A DNA stretch of 7,805 nt from Dehalococcoidia bacterium (GTDB lineage Bacteria; Chloroflexota; Dehalococcoidia; Dehalococcoidales; UBA3254), in NCBI GenBank assembly GCA_030691835.1, contig JAUYDO010000025.1, positions 1 to 7,805 on the forward strand. The letters run 5' to 3'. Made by a program: the position numbers and the translations under genes. Numbering within the stretch: the first letter of the stretch is position 1; each line of letters opens with the position of its first letter. Below are positions 1 through 6,996 of this stretch, piece after piece. The notes beneath the pieces were generated by a model. It ran no database searches and was not told the origin of the DNA. It saw only the letters and a program-made list of their open reading frames with translations.

Positions 1-1
1 T

Positions 2-922
2 GTCATGCTCCAGGATGAAGCACTAAAAGAGGGAGTCCAGGTCTTCTGCAATGAAACATGGCCCCGCATAACCGGCTACTCTGACAAAGAATTAATGAAT
101 ATGTCGTTTTTTGACCTCGTGCATCCCAAAGACCGCGAAAACTCTTTAACAAGACACCGCAGAAAGATAAGTGGCAAAAGCATGCCGGGACTTTTTGAGA
201 TTACCATTATACGTAAGGACGGGACCGAAGTTCCCGTTGAAACTACCAGCGCTTACACTACATACCAGGGAAAACCGGCCAATGTTGCCTATATAAGGGA
301 CATCACTGAGCGCAAGCAGCAAGAAAAAGTGCGTGAATTTACCCGGAGCCTGCTGGAGATTGCCAACCTTGGTAAACAGCTGAATCCTACCCTCAAGGAA
401 TTCGTGCGGGTAATACGGAACTACGCTGGCTGCGATGCCGTGGGCATTCGTGTCCTGGACAGTGAAGGTAACATCCCTTATCAAGCCCACAAGGGCTTCA
501 GCCGTGAATTCTACGAATCGGAGAGCCCTCTTTCCATCGAGTTGCACCACTGTTGGTGCATCAATGTCATCAAGGGAGACACGGACCCTAGCTTGCCATA
601 TTATACCGAAGACGGCTCGTTCTACATGAACGGTACTACAGCCTTTCTAGCCACAGTCTCAGAAGAAGAAAAGGGTTCCTTGAGGAATGTATGTATCGAG
701 CATGGCTACCAATCCGTGGCGCTGGTGCCCATCCGGCTGGGAGATAAAATACTGGGACTGATTCATATCGCTGATAAAAGGACGGATATGGTGCCCCTTG
801 ATTTAGTCAACGCTCTGGAAGACGCAGCGCCCCAGATTGGCCTGTCTATCCGGAGGCTGTGGGCGGAGCAAGAACTGGCAGAGGAAAAAGGACGTCTAGA
901 AGTGACACTGCGCAGCACCTGA
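2..922 (+). CDS. PAS-GAF sensor part of a hybrid histidine kinase, 5' partial and ended by an in-frame TGA
   Basis: This is the sensory front half of a signalling kinase. The frame is already open at base 2 and the PAS domain lacks its beginning, so the true start lies upstream; the ATG at 5 is internal. Residues below are counted from that ATG. A PAS domain spans about 1-104, with GYSDKEL, the FFDLVHPKDR stretch, IRKDGTEVPVE and a closing YIRDITERK typical of PAS plus PAC. A helical linker leads to a GAF-like domain (about 112-285) containing a Cys-x-Cys pair (C183, C185), a GSFYMNGT segment, C230 and a VALVPIRLGDKILGLIHIAD strand block. The final helix (WAEQELAEEKGRLEVTLRS) is the usual signalling linker into a following PAS domain. 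The stop falls right there, and the frame continues after it into PAS, kinase and receiver domains. PAS and GAF domains generally bind small ligands, haem or flavins; the ligand here cannot be told. The piece alone has no output domain. Confidence 0.85.
   Translation, partial: VMLQDEALKEGVQVFCNETWPRITGYSDKELMNMSFFDLVHPKDRENSLTRHRRKISGKSMPGLFEITIIRKDGTEVPVETTSAYTTYQGKPANVAYIRDITERKQQEKVREFTRSLLEIANLGKQLNPTLKEFVRVIRNYAGCDAVGIRVLDSEGNIPYQAHKGFSREFYESESPLSIELHHCWCINVIKGDTDPSLPYYTEDGSFYMNGTTAFLATVSEEEKGSLRNVCIEHGYQSVALVPIRLGDKILGLIHIADKRTDMVPLDLVNALEDAAPQIGLSIRRLWAEQELAEEKGRLEVTLRST
920..922 (+). other. In-frame TGA splitting the kinase gene
   Basis: The codons around this site read Ser-Thr-stop-Asp-Gly-Ile-Ile-Ala-Thr-Asp, and the downstream piece continues in the identical frame. 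In related PAS linkers the residue before Asp-(Gly/Ala)-(Val/Ile)-Ile-Ala-Thr-Asp is commonly Gly, so a GGA to TGA change of one base is the simplest explanation. No indel is needed. The three other long reading frames in the window have no internal TGA, and TGA is the apparent normal stop of the lipoprotein at 4509-4511, which argues against a reassigned code. Confidence 0.85.
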
Positions 923-955
923 GATGGCATAATCGCTACCGATATAGCAGGAAGG

Positions 956-2410
956 GTGGTGCTGCTCAACAGAGTCGCCGAGGCACTAACAGGGTGGACG
1001 CAAAAGGAAGCGGTGGGCAGGGGCATCAGAGAAGTCTTCTATATTATCGACGAAAGAAACCGCCAGCCAATTCCCGATCCTATCGAAAACGTAATCAAGA
1101 CGGGTAGGGTTATCGGTCTGGTTAACCACGCGCTGCTGATATCGAGAGACGGCACGGAGAGGGTAATTGCCGATAGTGGCGCCCCCATTCATGATGAACA
1201 GGGCAGGATGTTCGGCGCGGTGCTGGTCTTCCGCGATATTACCGAATTACAGAGACTACAGGAGGAGCAGTTAAAGGTTGCCAAGCTGGAATCAATAGGC
1301 ATCCTGGCCGGCGGCATTGCCCACGATTTCAATAACCTTCTCACCGCAATTATGGGCAATATCGGACTGGCCAGGAGGTACATGGAGCCCCAGGGCAAGG
1401 CTTTCGAAAGGCTGAACGAAGCGGAGAAAGCATCGGTAAGAGCCAAGGATTTAACCCAGCAACTGTTGACCTTCTCCAAAGGCGGGGCACCGATTAAAAA
1501 AACTGCTGCCATCTCCGAACTGATTAAGGAAATAGCCGCCTTCGCCCTGAGTGGCTCGGATGTCAGGCTTGAGTTATCCCTGCCGGAAGACCTGTGGGCG
1601 GTAGAGGTTGACGAGGGGCAGATGAGCCAGGTCATCCAGAATATGGTTATCAATGCCGATGAAGCCATGCCCGCCGGAGGAACACTGAATATCAGCGCCA
1701 GGAACACGGCAATCCAGAGAATGGGAGCCCTGCCATTACCCAAAGGCAACTACGTGCAGATAGACCTCAAAGACGAAGGGATTGGCATGTCCAAACAGCA
1801 GCTCGCCAGGATATTCGAGCCATATTATACCACCAAGCAGAAAGGCAGTGGCCTGGGCTTAGCCACAGCCTATTCTATTATAAAAAATCACGGTGGCCAT
1901 ATCACTGCCGAGTCCACTCAGAACGTGGGTACAACCTTCCATATCTATCTTCCAGCTTCCCGCAAACCGGCAACGGTGAGAAAAAAACCGGTGCGGGAAA
2001 AACCTGTACGCGGTAAAGGCAGGATTCTGGTGATGGATGATGAGGAGATTATCCGGGCTATGCTCCTCAAAATGCTAACGCTTGCCGGATATCATGTAGA
2101 ACCCACCAAAGATGGCGCTGAAGCAGTCGAACTGTACAGGAAAGCCAGGGAGTCGGGACAGCCATTTGACGCCGTGATTATGGACCTGACCATTCCCGGG
2201 GGGATGGGAGGTAAGGAAACCATTGAGAGACTTCTTAAAATAGACCCCGAAGCTAAGGCGATTGTTTCCAGCGGTTACGCCACCGACCCGATCATGTCTG
2301 AATATAAGAAATATGGCTTCAGCGCTGTTGTCACCAAGCCATATAGTGTTAGCCAGATGGAAGAGACATTGCGCAGCGTACTGAGGAAATCATTTGGCAG
2401 CTCAGGCTAA
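956..2410 (+). CDS. PAS-HisKA-HATPase-REC hybrid histidine kinase (C-terminal part)
   Basis: This is the catalytic half of a hybrid two-component kinase. Residues are counted from the GTG at 956. A PAS domain covers about 1-98; its first strand (DGIIATDIAGR) is encoded upstream of the GTG, back to the in-frame TGA at 920. HisKA follows with LAGGIAHDFNNLL, giving phospho-acceptor His123. The HATPase domain shows the N box (MVINADEAM, about 230-238), G1 (DEGIGMS, 273-279) and G2 (GSGLGLATAYSIIKNHGG, 297-314). A basic linker (about 336-355) joins a C-terminal receiver domain with the acidic pair DD361-362, phospho-acceptor Asp410, the SSG switch region near 438-440 and Lys461. The protein should autophosphorylate on His123 and pass phosphate to Asp410 or to a partner; no HPt or separate regulator is in view. 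The GTG start is doubtful: AGGAAGG at 949-955 is nearly adjacent, and 959 GTG is an alternative. It is most likely one gene with the upstream piece, broken by a nonsense mutation or a sequence error. Confidence 0.85.
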   Translation: MVLLNRVAEALTGWTQKEAVGRGIREVFYIIDERNRQPIPDPIENVIKTGRVIGLVNHALLISRDGTERVIADSGAPIHDEQGRMFGAVLVFRDITELQRLQEEQLKVAKLESIGILAGGIAHDFNNLLTAIMGNIGLARRYMEPQGKAFERLNEAEKASVRAKDLTQQLLTFSKGGAPIKKTAAISELIKEIAAFALSGSDVRLELSLPEDLWAVEVDEGQMSQVIQNMVINADEAMPAGGTLNISARNTAIQRMGALPLPKGNYVQIDLKDEGIGMSKQQLARIFEPYYTTKQKGSGLGLATAYSIIKNHGGHITAESTQNVGTTFHIYLPASRKPATVRKKPVREKPVRGKGRILVMDDEEIIRAMLLKMLTLAGYHVEPTKDGAEAVELYRKARESGQPFDAVIMDLTIPGGMGGKETIERLLKIDPEAKAIVSSGYATDPIMSEYKKYGFSAVVTKPYSVSQMEETLRSVLRKSFGSSG

Positions 2411-2549
2411 GAACGGTAATCGCAAAAGAACGGGCGCCGGAACCAGGTTTCTATAAGGCCGAGAGAATCAACGTGCCGGACAGACAACTGCCATGAAGTA
2501 TTTGCCTGCTTAATGTTAATCTGTACTCAGGCTGGGGGTAATTAATAAA
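2411..2549 (+). promoter_or_regulatory. Kinase-lipoprotein intergenic spacer with weak ribosome binding site
   Basis: The spacer holds no convincing gene or U-tract terminator. A G-rich run, GGGGGT at 2534-2539, sits about 10 bases before the ATG at 2550 and is the only ribosome binding site candidate. I found no -35/-10 pair of good quality: TATAAG at 2452-2457 lacks a matching -35 box. Co-transcription from the kinase is possible but not shown. Confidence 0.35.
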
Positions 2550-4511
2550 ATGAGGAAACTATTTGTTCTGTGGACTTTACTGCTGGTGCTAACTGTGGGT
2601 TGTATGGCGTCGCCGGCAACTGCGCCATCCGGTCCAGCACCCGCTCCAACTCCTGCTCCAGAACCCACACTTGCTCCAAAACCAACGCCAGAGAAGGAAG
2701 GTATAACGTTAGAGTTTGTCTGGACAGTCGACTCGGGCATCCGTCTTGAAGATGCCACCGTTCCCAACATCTACCGGCTGGAAGATGGCAGGCTCAGAAT
2801 GTACTACGGCGGCCCCGGCGGCATACTCTCGGCAATATCTCAGGATGGAATCACTTTTAGGAAAGAAACGGGAGTGAGAGTACCCTCCGGCAGTCCGGGC
2901 AGCCCGGAGATGATTGTTAGCGACCCCACACTGGTGACGCAGAAGGACGGCAGGATGAGAATGTACTACAAGAGTGCTTCTGGTCCCGGTGGCCCGGGGC
3001 AATCTGTGCACAGCATTTACTCAGCCATTTCTACAGACGGTCTGCGTTTTGAGAAAGAGGGTATCAGGATTGACTCGCAGCAGACCCCTGATAGAGGCTG
3101 GGCTTCAGTTCCAGAAGCGATTGTTTTACCGGATGGCCGAGTGAGACTCTACTACGTTTCCGATGGTCTGGACGTAAAACACGGTATTGTCTCCGCTATT
3201 TCTGATGACGGTCTCAACTTCACCAGAGAAGAGACCAAGCTCACTGGCTTCGTTGACCCAGCGGTACTGAGGCTTGCCGATGGCAGTTATCTGATGCTGG
3301 CAGTCGCCTTCCCGTTTGGCTCCGGTAGCAGACTCACCGATGCTGCTCCCGGTATCTACAGCTTCCTTTCAGAGGATGGTATTAACTTTAAAGACCGTGA
3401 ACTGGTGCTGGCTGGAGAAAACAATATCGACCCGGCGATTGTCGATTTGGGAGATGGAGCCTACCGGGTCTACTACTGGAACGTTATGGACAAACCGTCG
3501 GTCATAAAAAGTATGAACGGCAAAATGACGTCAACTTCTGTACCTGAACCCGTCGCCGCGCCCACTATCGCATCTGTGCTTGCCCCCAGGAGCATCCCGG
3601 GAGCAAAGCTGTGGCTCTTCGCTGTTGACGACGGTAACCCCCGGCTGGCCGTGTCGGCGGAGTCGGATGGCCAGCTTCTTATGGGCCGTTTGGATGTCAC
3701 TAATCCCGATACTGCTGTTTCGTGGCAGACGGTGGCCGGTCCCACTGACACGGGTGGAGTGTCTATTGCCGACCACTGGCACATCTTCGCCCACGGCTAT
3801 CACTGGCTCATCTTCTCCGTGGCTGGAGATAGTGCCAGCTATCTGCTCAAGCTGAACAAGGATTTCCAGCGCCTCGCCCTTGTCCCCGTTGGACACACGG
3901 ATGGTCCCACCAATGATATGTTCTTGGTGGCTGAGCCCAATGGTGTAGCCGTGGCGCATTTTGCGCCGGGCTATGGTCACACCGTTCACCGCTTCGATGT
4001 GCAGGCGAAAAAGACCGGGCAGGTGCGTATCGGTGGCGGTATCTTCACTCACGCCAACGGCTCCAGTGCCATCCCGGTGGAGGGAGGCTATCTTCTCTTC
4101 TCATCCGAGACCCTGAATCCCTCGGTCACCAGCGCCGTACGGCTCATTCAGTTCGACACCGCATGGCGTCCTGTCAATGTCAGGGCGGTGCTGGACGAAG
4201 ATGGTACGAATGCCGTGATGCCTACGGCCGTCCGTCTAGGCAGCGGCTACACTGTGGTGAATCTCCGTATTCGGACCGGCGTGTCACCGCGCCAGAAAGA
4301 GCCTCCCGCTCCGCAGCCGGGTTCTCTACTGCCGGATGACAGCGGAGCGCTGGTACGGCTGGTGCTTACTCCAGACGGGACAATCGTCAGCAGGGAGACT
4401 CTGGTCTCCAACGGTGCCAACAGGGCCCATACCACGCTGGTGGGTGACCTGCTGGTAACAACCTGGGACGAGAATGGCACGGCCCGCGTGCGTGTTGACC
4501 GTGTCCAGTGA
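2550..4511 (+). CDS. Large lipoprotein with proline-rich tether and two propeller-like halves
   Basis: This is a 653-residue exported lipoprotein of unknown function. Residues 1-18 form a lipoprotein signal peptide: MRK, a hydrophobic stretch, then lipobox LTVGC with Cys18 as the lipidation site. Residues 20-50 are a Pro/Ala/Thr-rich tether, as in surface-displayed proteins. Residues about 60-325 carry a repeated unit with consensus DGrxRxYY ... IxSAISxDGxxF; the SxDG cores lie at 97-100, 161-164, 218-221 and 274-277 (spacing 64, 57 and 56), and a last YYW-containing unit sits near 308. This pattern suits a five-bladed beta-propeller like those of glycosidase- or sialidase-type proteins, but I see no assured catalytic residues. 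Residues about 335-653 are beta-rich without that motif and may form a second propeller. The start is set by the signal peptide. Codon use is GC-leaning, like the kinase. It could be a carbohydrate-binding or hydrolytic surface protein, or a purely structural one; a specific enzyme name is not justified. Confidence 0.85.
   Translation: MRKLFVLWTLLLVLTVGCMASPATAPSGPAPAPTPAPEPTLAPKPTPEKEGITLEFVWTVDSGIRLEDATVPNIYRLEDGRLRMYYGGPGGILSAISQDGITFRKETGVRVPSGSPGSPEMIVSDPTLVTQKDGRMRMYYKSASGPGGPGQSVHSIYSAISTDGLRFEKEGIRIDSQQTPDRGWASVPEAIVLPDGRVRLYYVSDGLDVKHGIVSAISDDGLNFTREETKLTGFVDPAVLRLADGSYLMLAVAFPFGSGSRLTDAAPGIYSFLSEDGINFKDRELVLAGENNIDPAIVDLGDGAYRVYYWNVMDKPSVIKSMNGKMTSTSVPEPVAAPTIASVLAPRSIPGAKLWLFAVDDGNPRLAVSAESDGQLLMGRLDVTNPDTAVSWQTVAGPTDTGGVSIADHWHIFAHGYHWLIFSVAGDSASYLLKLNKDFQRLALVPVGHTDGPTNDMFLVAEPNGVAVAHFAPGYGHTVHRFDVQAKKTGQVRIGGGIFTHANGSSAIPVEGGYLLFSSETLNPSVTSAVRLIQFDTAWRPVNVRAVLDEDGTNAVMPTAVRLGSGYTVVNLRIRTGVSPRQKEPPAPQPGSLLPDDSGALVRLVLTPDGTIVSRETLVSNGANRAHTTLVGDLLVTTWDENGTARVRVDRVQ
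2790..3521 (+). repeat. Four to five protein-level propeller repeats inside the lipoprotein
   Basis: The encoded repeats share a YY-containing strand (MYYGG, MYYKS, LYYVS, and VYYWN in the last unit) and an SAIS-x-DG-x-x-F turn (ISQDGITF, ISTDGLRF, ISDDGLNF, LSEDGINF). The unit length is about 56-64 residues. The repetition is clear in protein but diverged in DNA, so it is old duplication within a fold and not a recent tandem repeat. Confidence 0.7.
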
Positions 4512-4663
4512 GCGACTTGTCTCGTTACATCTTGTATGAAGTAACGCTTTATATATCTCTGCCGCTTTACATGTCATGCATATGCGACAAATGTCCGTTC
4601 TGTCACATTAACTCAAATTGTTAGACTTGAGAAACCCTTTTGATTTATAACAAGATTATTTGT
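4512..4663. other. Convergent intergenic stretch with weak hairpins
   Basis: This gap separates the plus-strand lipoprotein from the minus-strand ATPase and marks the change from GC-leaning to AT-rich sequence. Two small inverted repeats are visible. CGTTAC (4523-4528) pairs with GTAACG (4541-4546) across a 12-base loop. CTCAA (4612-4616) pairs with TTGAG (4627-4631) across a 10-base loop. Neither has a proper U tract on either strand, so they are poor terminator candidates. No ORF, tRNA or att-like repeat was found. Confidence 0.4.
4523..4546 (+). terminator. Possible weak terminator hairpin after the lipoprotein
   Basis: A 6-bp perfect stem, CGTTAC/GTAACG, begins 11 bases after the lipoprotein stop codon and is followed by CTTTATATATCTCT, which is U-rich but interrupted. 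An alternative shorter stem TACA/TGTA lies inside it. The position suits a terminator; the stem is short and the tail poor, so this is a guess. Confidence 0.25.
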
Positions 4664-6781
4664 TTAAGGCATCAAATGTTCATCTTGAAGAAAATTGATA
4701 CATTTTGGAATAACAAAATCTGGAACGATATCGTATTTCAACAAATCAAGACTAAACATGTAGTCATTTTCGACATGGAATTGTTCATCAACATATTTAA
4801 GAAGGGGGTAGTCTTCAATCCTTGTTCTAAGTCCAGTCACTTCAACCAATACTCTAAATATCTGGATACGAACATAGGGATGTTCTTCTTCGTCCATGAA
4901 ACATCGTAAGAGGTTATCTTTTGTGAACGTATTAATAATATAGCCGCTGTAATTGAAGTCATCTATGTAGTTCTTAATGAAACTTTCACCTGTAGCAACT
5001 TCCGCAGACGTTAATTTGCCTGTTTCATTTCCATTGTCTGGTTCTGGCTTGCCGTGCAATAAACTCGACAGAATGTGATAGGCTAATTTTGTCGTTTCGT
5101 TGTCATCGGGTGAGTGTTCGACCAATTTCCTGAGGCTTGCTACCCTATGAACAATGTTTAATTCTCTGTTTCTAGAATTTTCTGCGAGTAATTTTGGTAA
5201 AGACTTTATATCATCATGTGATATTTCATGTTCAAAGATAACCCCAGACTTATTCTGAAGATAATATGCTGAGATAGATACATCCTTGGGTTTATTAATT
5301 TTAATGAAGTCAATAATGGGTTGTAAATCATGTGTCAGCATTAGCACCGTTCTATCCTTAAAGCTGACACCGGTGGAAGAAAACAATCGATTAATAATTG
5401 CAAATTTCTTGTGGCTGTCGAAGGAAGAAATCGGGTCATCAAGAATAATTAGATCCGGGTTTTTACTTATGGCGTCATGCATAAACAGAACTAAAGCGAA
5501 GGCATTTCTTTCACCCCAACTCAAATGACCTCTGATATCATCGACATCGATAGGATTCTCTGCATTAGCATTATATTTCAAGATAGTTTTGGATACTCCT
5601 TCCGATTCAGGGATAATATCAAAAATATAGTTGATGCCAGCCGTTTCCAAAAAATTATTTATGTCAGCACGGGCATTCATGCAAGATGATACCAACAGAC
5701 TAGTAAGCTCACCAATTTCGTGCTTAAGTGCTTCAGTCTCCTTTTGCAGAACTCTAATGCTTCCATTTACTGATTCAAATAGTTCTTTCACTCTTTGGCT
5801 TTTGAATATCTGAAGGCCTGATGGGTCAACAATTAGCCCGGCAAGCTGTTCATCTAGTTTGGAGATACCGTCAATTCTAACCTGATGCGGATTGAAGTTA
5901 TCTAACTTTGTTATTACCTCCAACAAAAATACAAGTTCACTACGGAAATTTCTGATCCATAATCTAGTAGCAGCATTGTCTTGCAGCCCCTGAATGCATT
6001 GATACAGCGTTGCCTTTGCACTTTCTTCCATGAACTCATCCAAAGCAACAACAAAGGACAGCAATTCCATCCTATTTTTCACATCTGCCTTTGCATATGA
6101 TTCGGTAAATATCCTCTTTTGATTATCATATTCTGGATCTAATTCAATAGAACAGAAAGGGCATATTTCATTGCTATCATAATCTGAGCCTTCATGTTTC
6201 CAAGCAACCCAGTTGACGGTATAATCTTTTTCCATGAGTGGCCTGAATTTTGCAAGCTCCTTTGGAACACGATAGGGGCTCAACGATTTCGTCAAGCTCT
6301 TAAAGGTTCCCCCCTCTCTCAATGCTCCAGTTGTGGTCACGGGTAACTTATCTTTAATTGCTCTACACGCAGAAGTGAGTTTGCTAAAATCATCCTTGTA
6401 TTTGCTAGAATCGAGGTGTATGTTATTAAGTTTGTTGTTAATAGAAGCTGCTTTTTTGTCGTACTGCGGTGTCTTGACGAAAACCTCAAATGAGTTCGGA
6501 ATCGCTTCGCTTTCTTGTAACACAAATTTGTCTACATACTGTTCATTAAATACAAGCACATTGTTGCATTCACCCGTAAGGCTACAGGTTGGAGCAGCAT
6601 TACTTCCAAATTGTTTTAGAGAGGAAAGTGAGTCATCACCTTTAAAAAAATACTCAATTGCCAATGCGATAGTCGATTTTCCAGTACCATTCATCGCATA
6701 TCGGATATTTAAATGGTTTTTCCGCAATTGAATTTTCGCAGAATTTACATTATTGCAATTACTGACTTCAACAGTTAGCAT
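4664..6781 (-). CDS. RloC/PrrC-like (AAA_13) ABC ATPase with zinc hook, putative defence protein
   Basis: This is a 705-residue ATPase of the SMC/Rad50-like ABC class. Walker A is AMNGTGKST (29-37), with Ala where Gly is usual in the first position. A charged, partly helical middle carries CPFC at 207-210, a CxxC zinc-hook motif as known in RloC and Rad50. The ABC signature LSWGE is at 420-424, Walker B LIILDDPISSFD at 444-455, and the switch His is in LTHD (H484). The C-terminal region (about 490-705) has two Arg-x3-Glu sites, R551/E555 followed by H576 and R643/E647 followed by H669. Anticodon nucleases PrrC and RloC use an Arg-x3-Glu...His triad in this region, so tRNA cleavage after phage attack is a fair inference, but which site is active, if any, is unresolved. 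R551-x4-H556 also fits a HEPN Rx4-6H motif. The start ATG is backed by GAGGTG seven bases upstream (6789-6794). Base composition is AT-rich compared with both neighbours, which suggests transfer. No restriction-modification genes accompany it here. Confidence 0.85.
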   Translation of the reverse strand: MLTVEVSNCNNVNSAKIQLRKNHLNIRYAMNGTGKSTIALAIEYFFKGDDSLSSLKQFGSNAAPTCSLTGECNNVLVFNEQYVDKFVLQESEAIPNSFEVFVKTPQYDKKAASINNKLNNIHLDSSKYKDDFSKLTSACRAIKDKLPVTTTGALREGGTFKSLTKSLSPYRVPKELAKFRPLMEKDYTVNWVAWKHEGSDYDSNEICPFCSIELDPEYDNQKRIFTESYAKADVKNRMELLSFVVALDEFMEESAKATLYQCIQGLQDNAATRLWIRNFRSELVFLLEVITKLDNFNPHQVRIDGISKLDEQLAGLIVDPSGLQIFKSQRVKELFESVNGSIRVLQKETEALKHEIGELTSLLVSSCMNARADINNFLETAGINYIFDIIPESEGVSKTILKYNANAENPIDVDDIRGHLSWGERNAFALVLFMHDAISKNPDLIILDDPISSFDSHKKFAIINRLFSSTGVSFKDRTVLMLTHDLQPIIDFIKINKPKDVSISAYYLQNKSGVIFEHEISHDDIKSLPKLLAENSRNRELNIVHRVASLRKLVEHSPDDNETTKLAYHILSSLLHGKPEPDNGNETGKLTSAEVATGESFIKNYIDDFNYSGYIINTFTKDNLLRCFMDEEEHPYVRIQIFRVLVEVTGLRTRIEDYPLLKYVDEQFHVENDYMFSLDLLKYDIVPDFVIPKCINFLQDEHLMP

Positions 6782-6788
6782 TCTTCTT

Positions 6789-6794
6789 CACCTC
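6789..6794 (-). promoter_or_regulatory. Ribosome binding site of the ATPase
   Basis: GAGGTG on the minus strand lies seven bases before the ATG at 6781. This is a near-ideal Shine-Dalgarno match and spacing and fixes the start of the ATPase. Confidence 0.75.
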
Positions 6795-6825
6795 ATACAA
6801 ATTGGATTTGCTCTGTTGGTTCATC

Positions 6826-6996
6826 TTAGCAGTCTTGATTATATACCCTTGGCTTAGGTTTGGCACCATCCATTTTTTCGGGACGGTAAGAACAGAAGGT
6901 TTTTGCGCTAAGATATAACGGACTTTCATTCAGTGGCTGAACACGCCAGATCATTTTTTCTTCGTTCCAGGAAACCATAATCCTCTTATGCGGCAT
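6826..6996 (-). CDS. Small ORF of 56 codons upstream of the ATPase, unknown
   Basis: Reading the minus strand from ATG at 6996 to TAA at 6826-6828 gives a 56-residue peptide that begins MPHKRIMVSWNEEKMIW, has a central LYLSAKTFCSYRPEKM, and ends VYNQDC. It contains two Trp, two Cys, three Tyr and many Lys/Arg/Glu, and is soluble-looking with no membrane segment or signal peptide. It ends 44 bases before the ATPase start on the same strand, as a small operon partner would. Against it: an open frame of this length can occur by chance, the ribosome binding site is weak (CCGGAA about 5 bases before the ATG), and the ATPase promoter candidate overlaps its 3' end. It could also be the remnant of a longer gene. 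I do not recognise the family. Confidence 0.35.
   Translation of the reverse strand: MPHKRIMVSWNEEKMIWRVQPLNESPLYLSAKTFCSYRPEKMDGAKPKPRVYNQDC
6838..6866 (-). promoter_or_regulatory. Candidate promoter of the ATPase
   Basis: On the minus strand a perfect TATAAT -10 box (6838-6843) is preceded, across 17 bases, by GTGCCA (6861-6866), which matches four of six bases of the TTGACA -35 box. Transcription would start near 6831, giving a leader of about 50 bases before the ATG at 6781. The promoter lies inside the end of the small ORF 6826-6996, so if that ORF is real the two overlap. Confidence 0.5.

Noticed and set aside
920..922. TGA read as selenocysteine or as glycine (alternative code).
   Set aside because: No convincing SECIS-type hairpin follows, the position is not a known selenocysteine site, and the other long genes have no internal TGA while TGA ends the lipoprotein at 4509-4511.
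1189..1749. Long minus-strand ORF opposite the kinase.
   Set aside because: It is the antisense shadow of the conserved HisKA/HATPase region; its sequence is Ser/Leu/Pro-rich with no recognisable domain.
3531..4052. Minus-strand ORF of 173 codons opposite the lipoprotein.
   Set aside because: The plus strand has a signal peptide and structured repeats; the antisense product has no such features.
4640..4909. Plus-strand ORF opposite the ATPase C-terminus.
   Set aside because: It overlaps the conserved end of the ATPase in antisense and reflects AT-rich composition, with no ribosome binding site seen.
6333..6731. Plus-strand ORF of 132 codons opposite the ATPase N-terminus.
   Set aside because: It is antisense to the Walker A region; the ATPase is certain on the minus strand.
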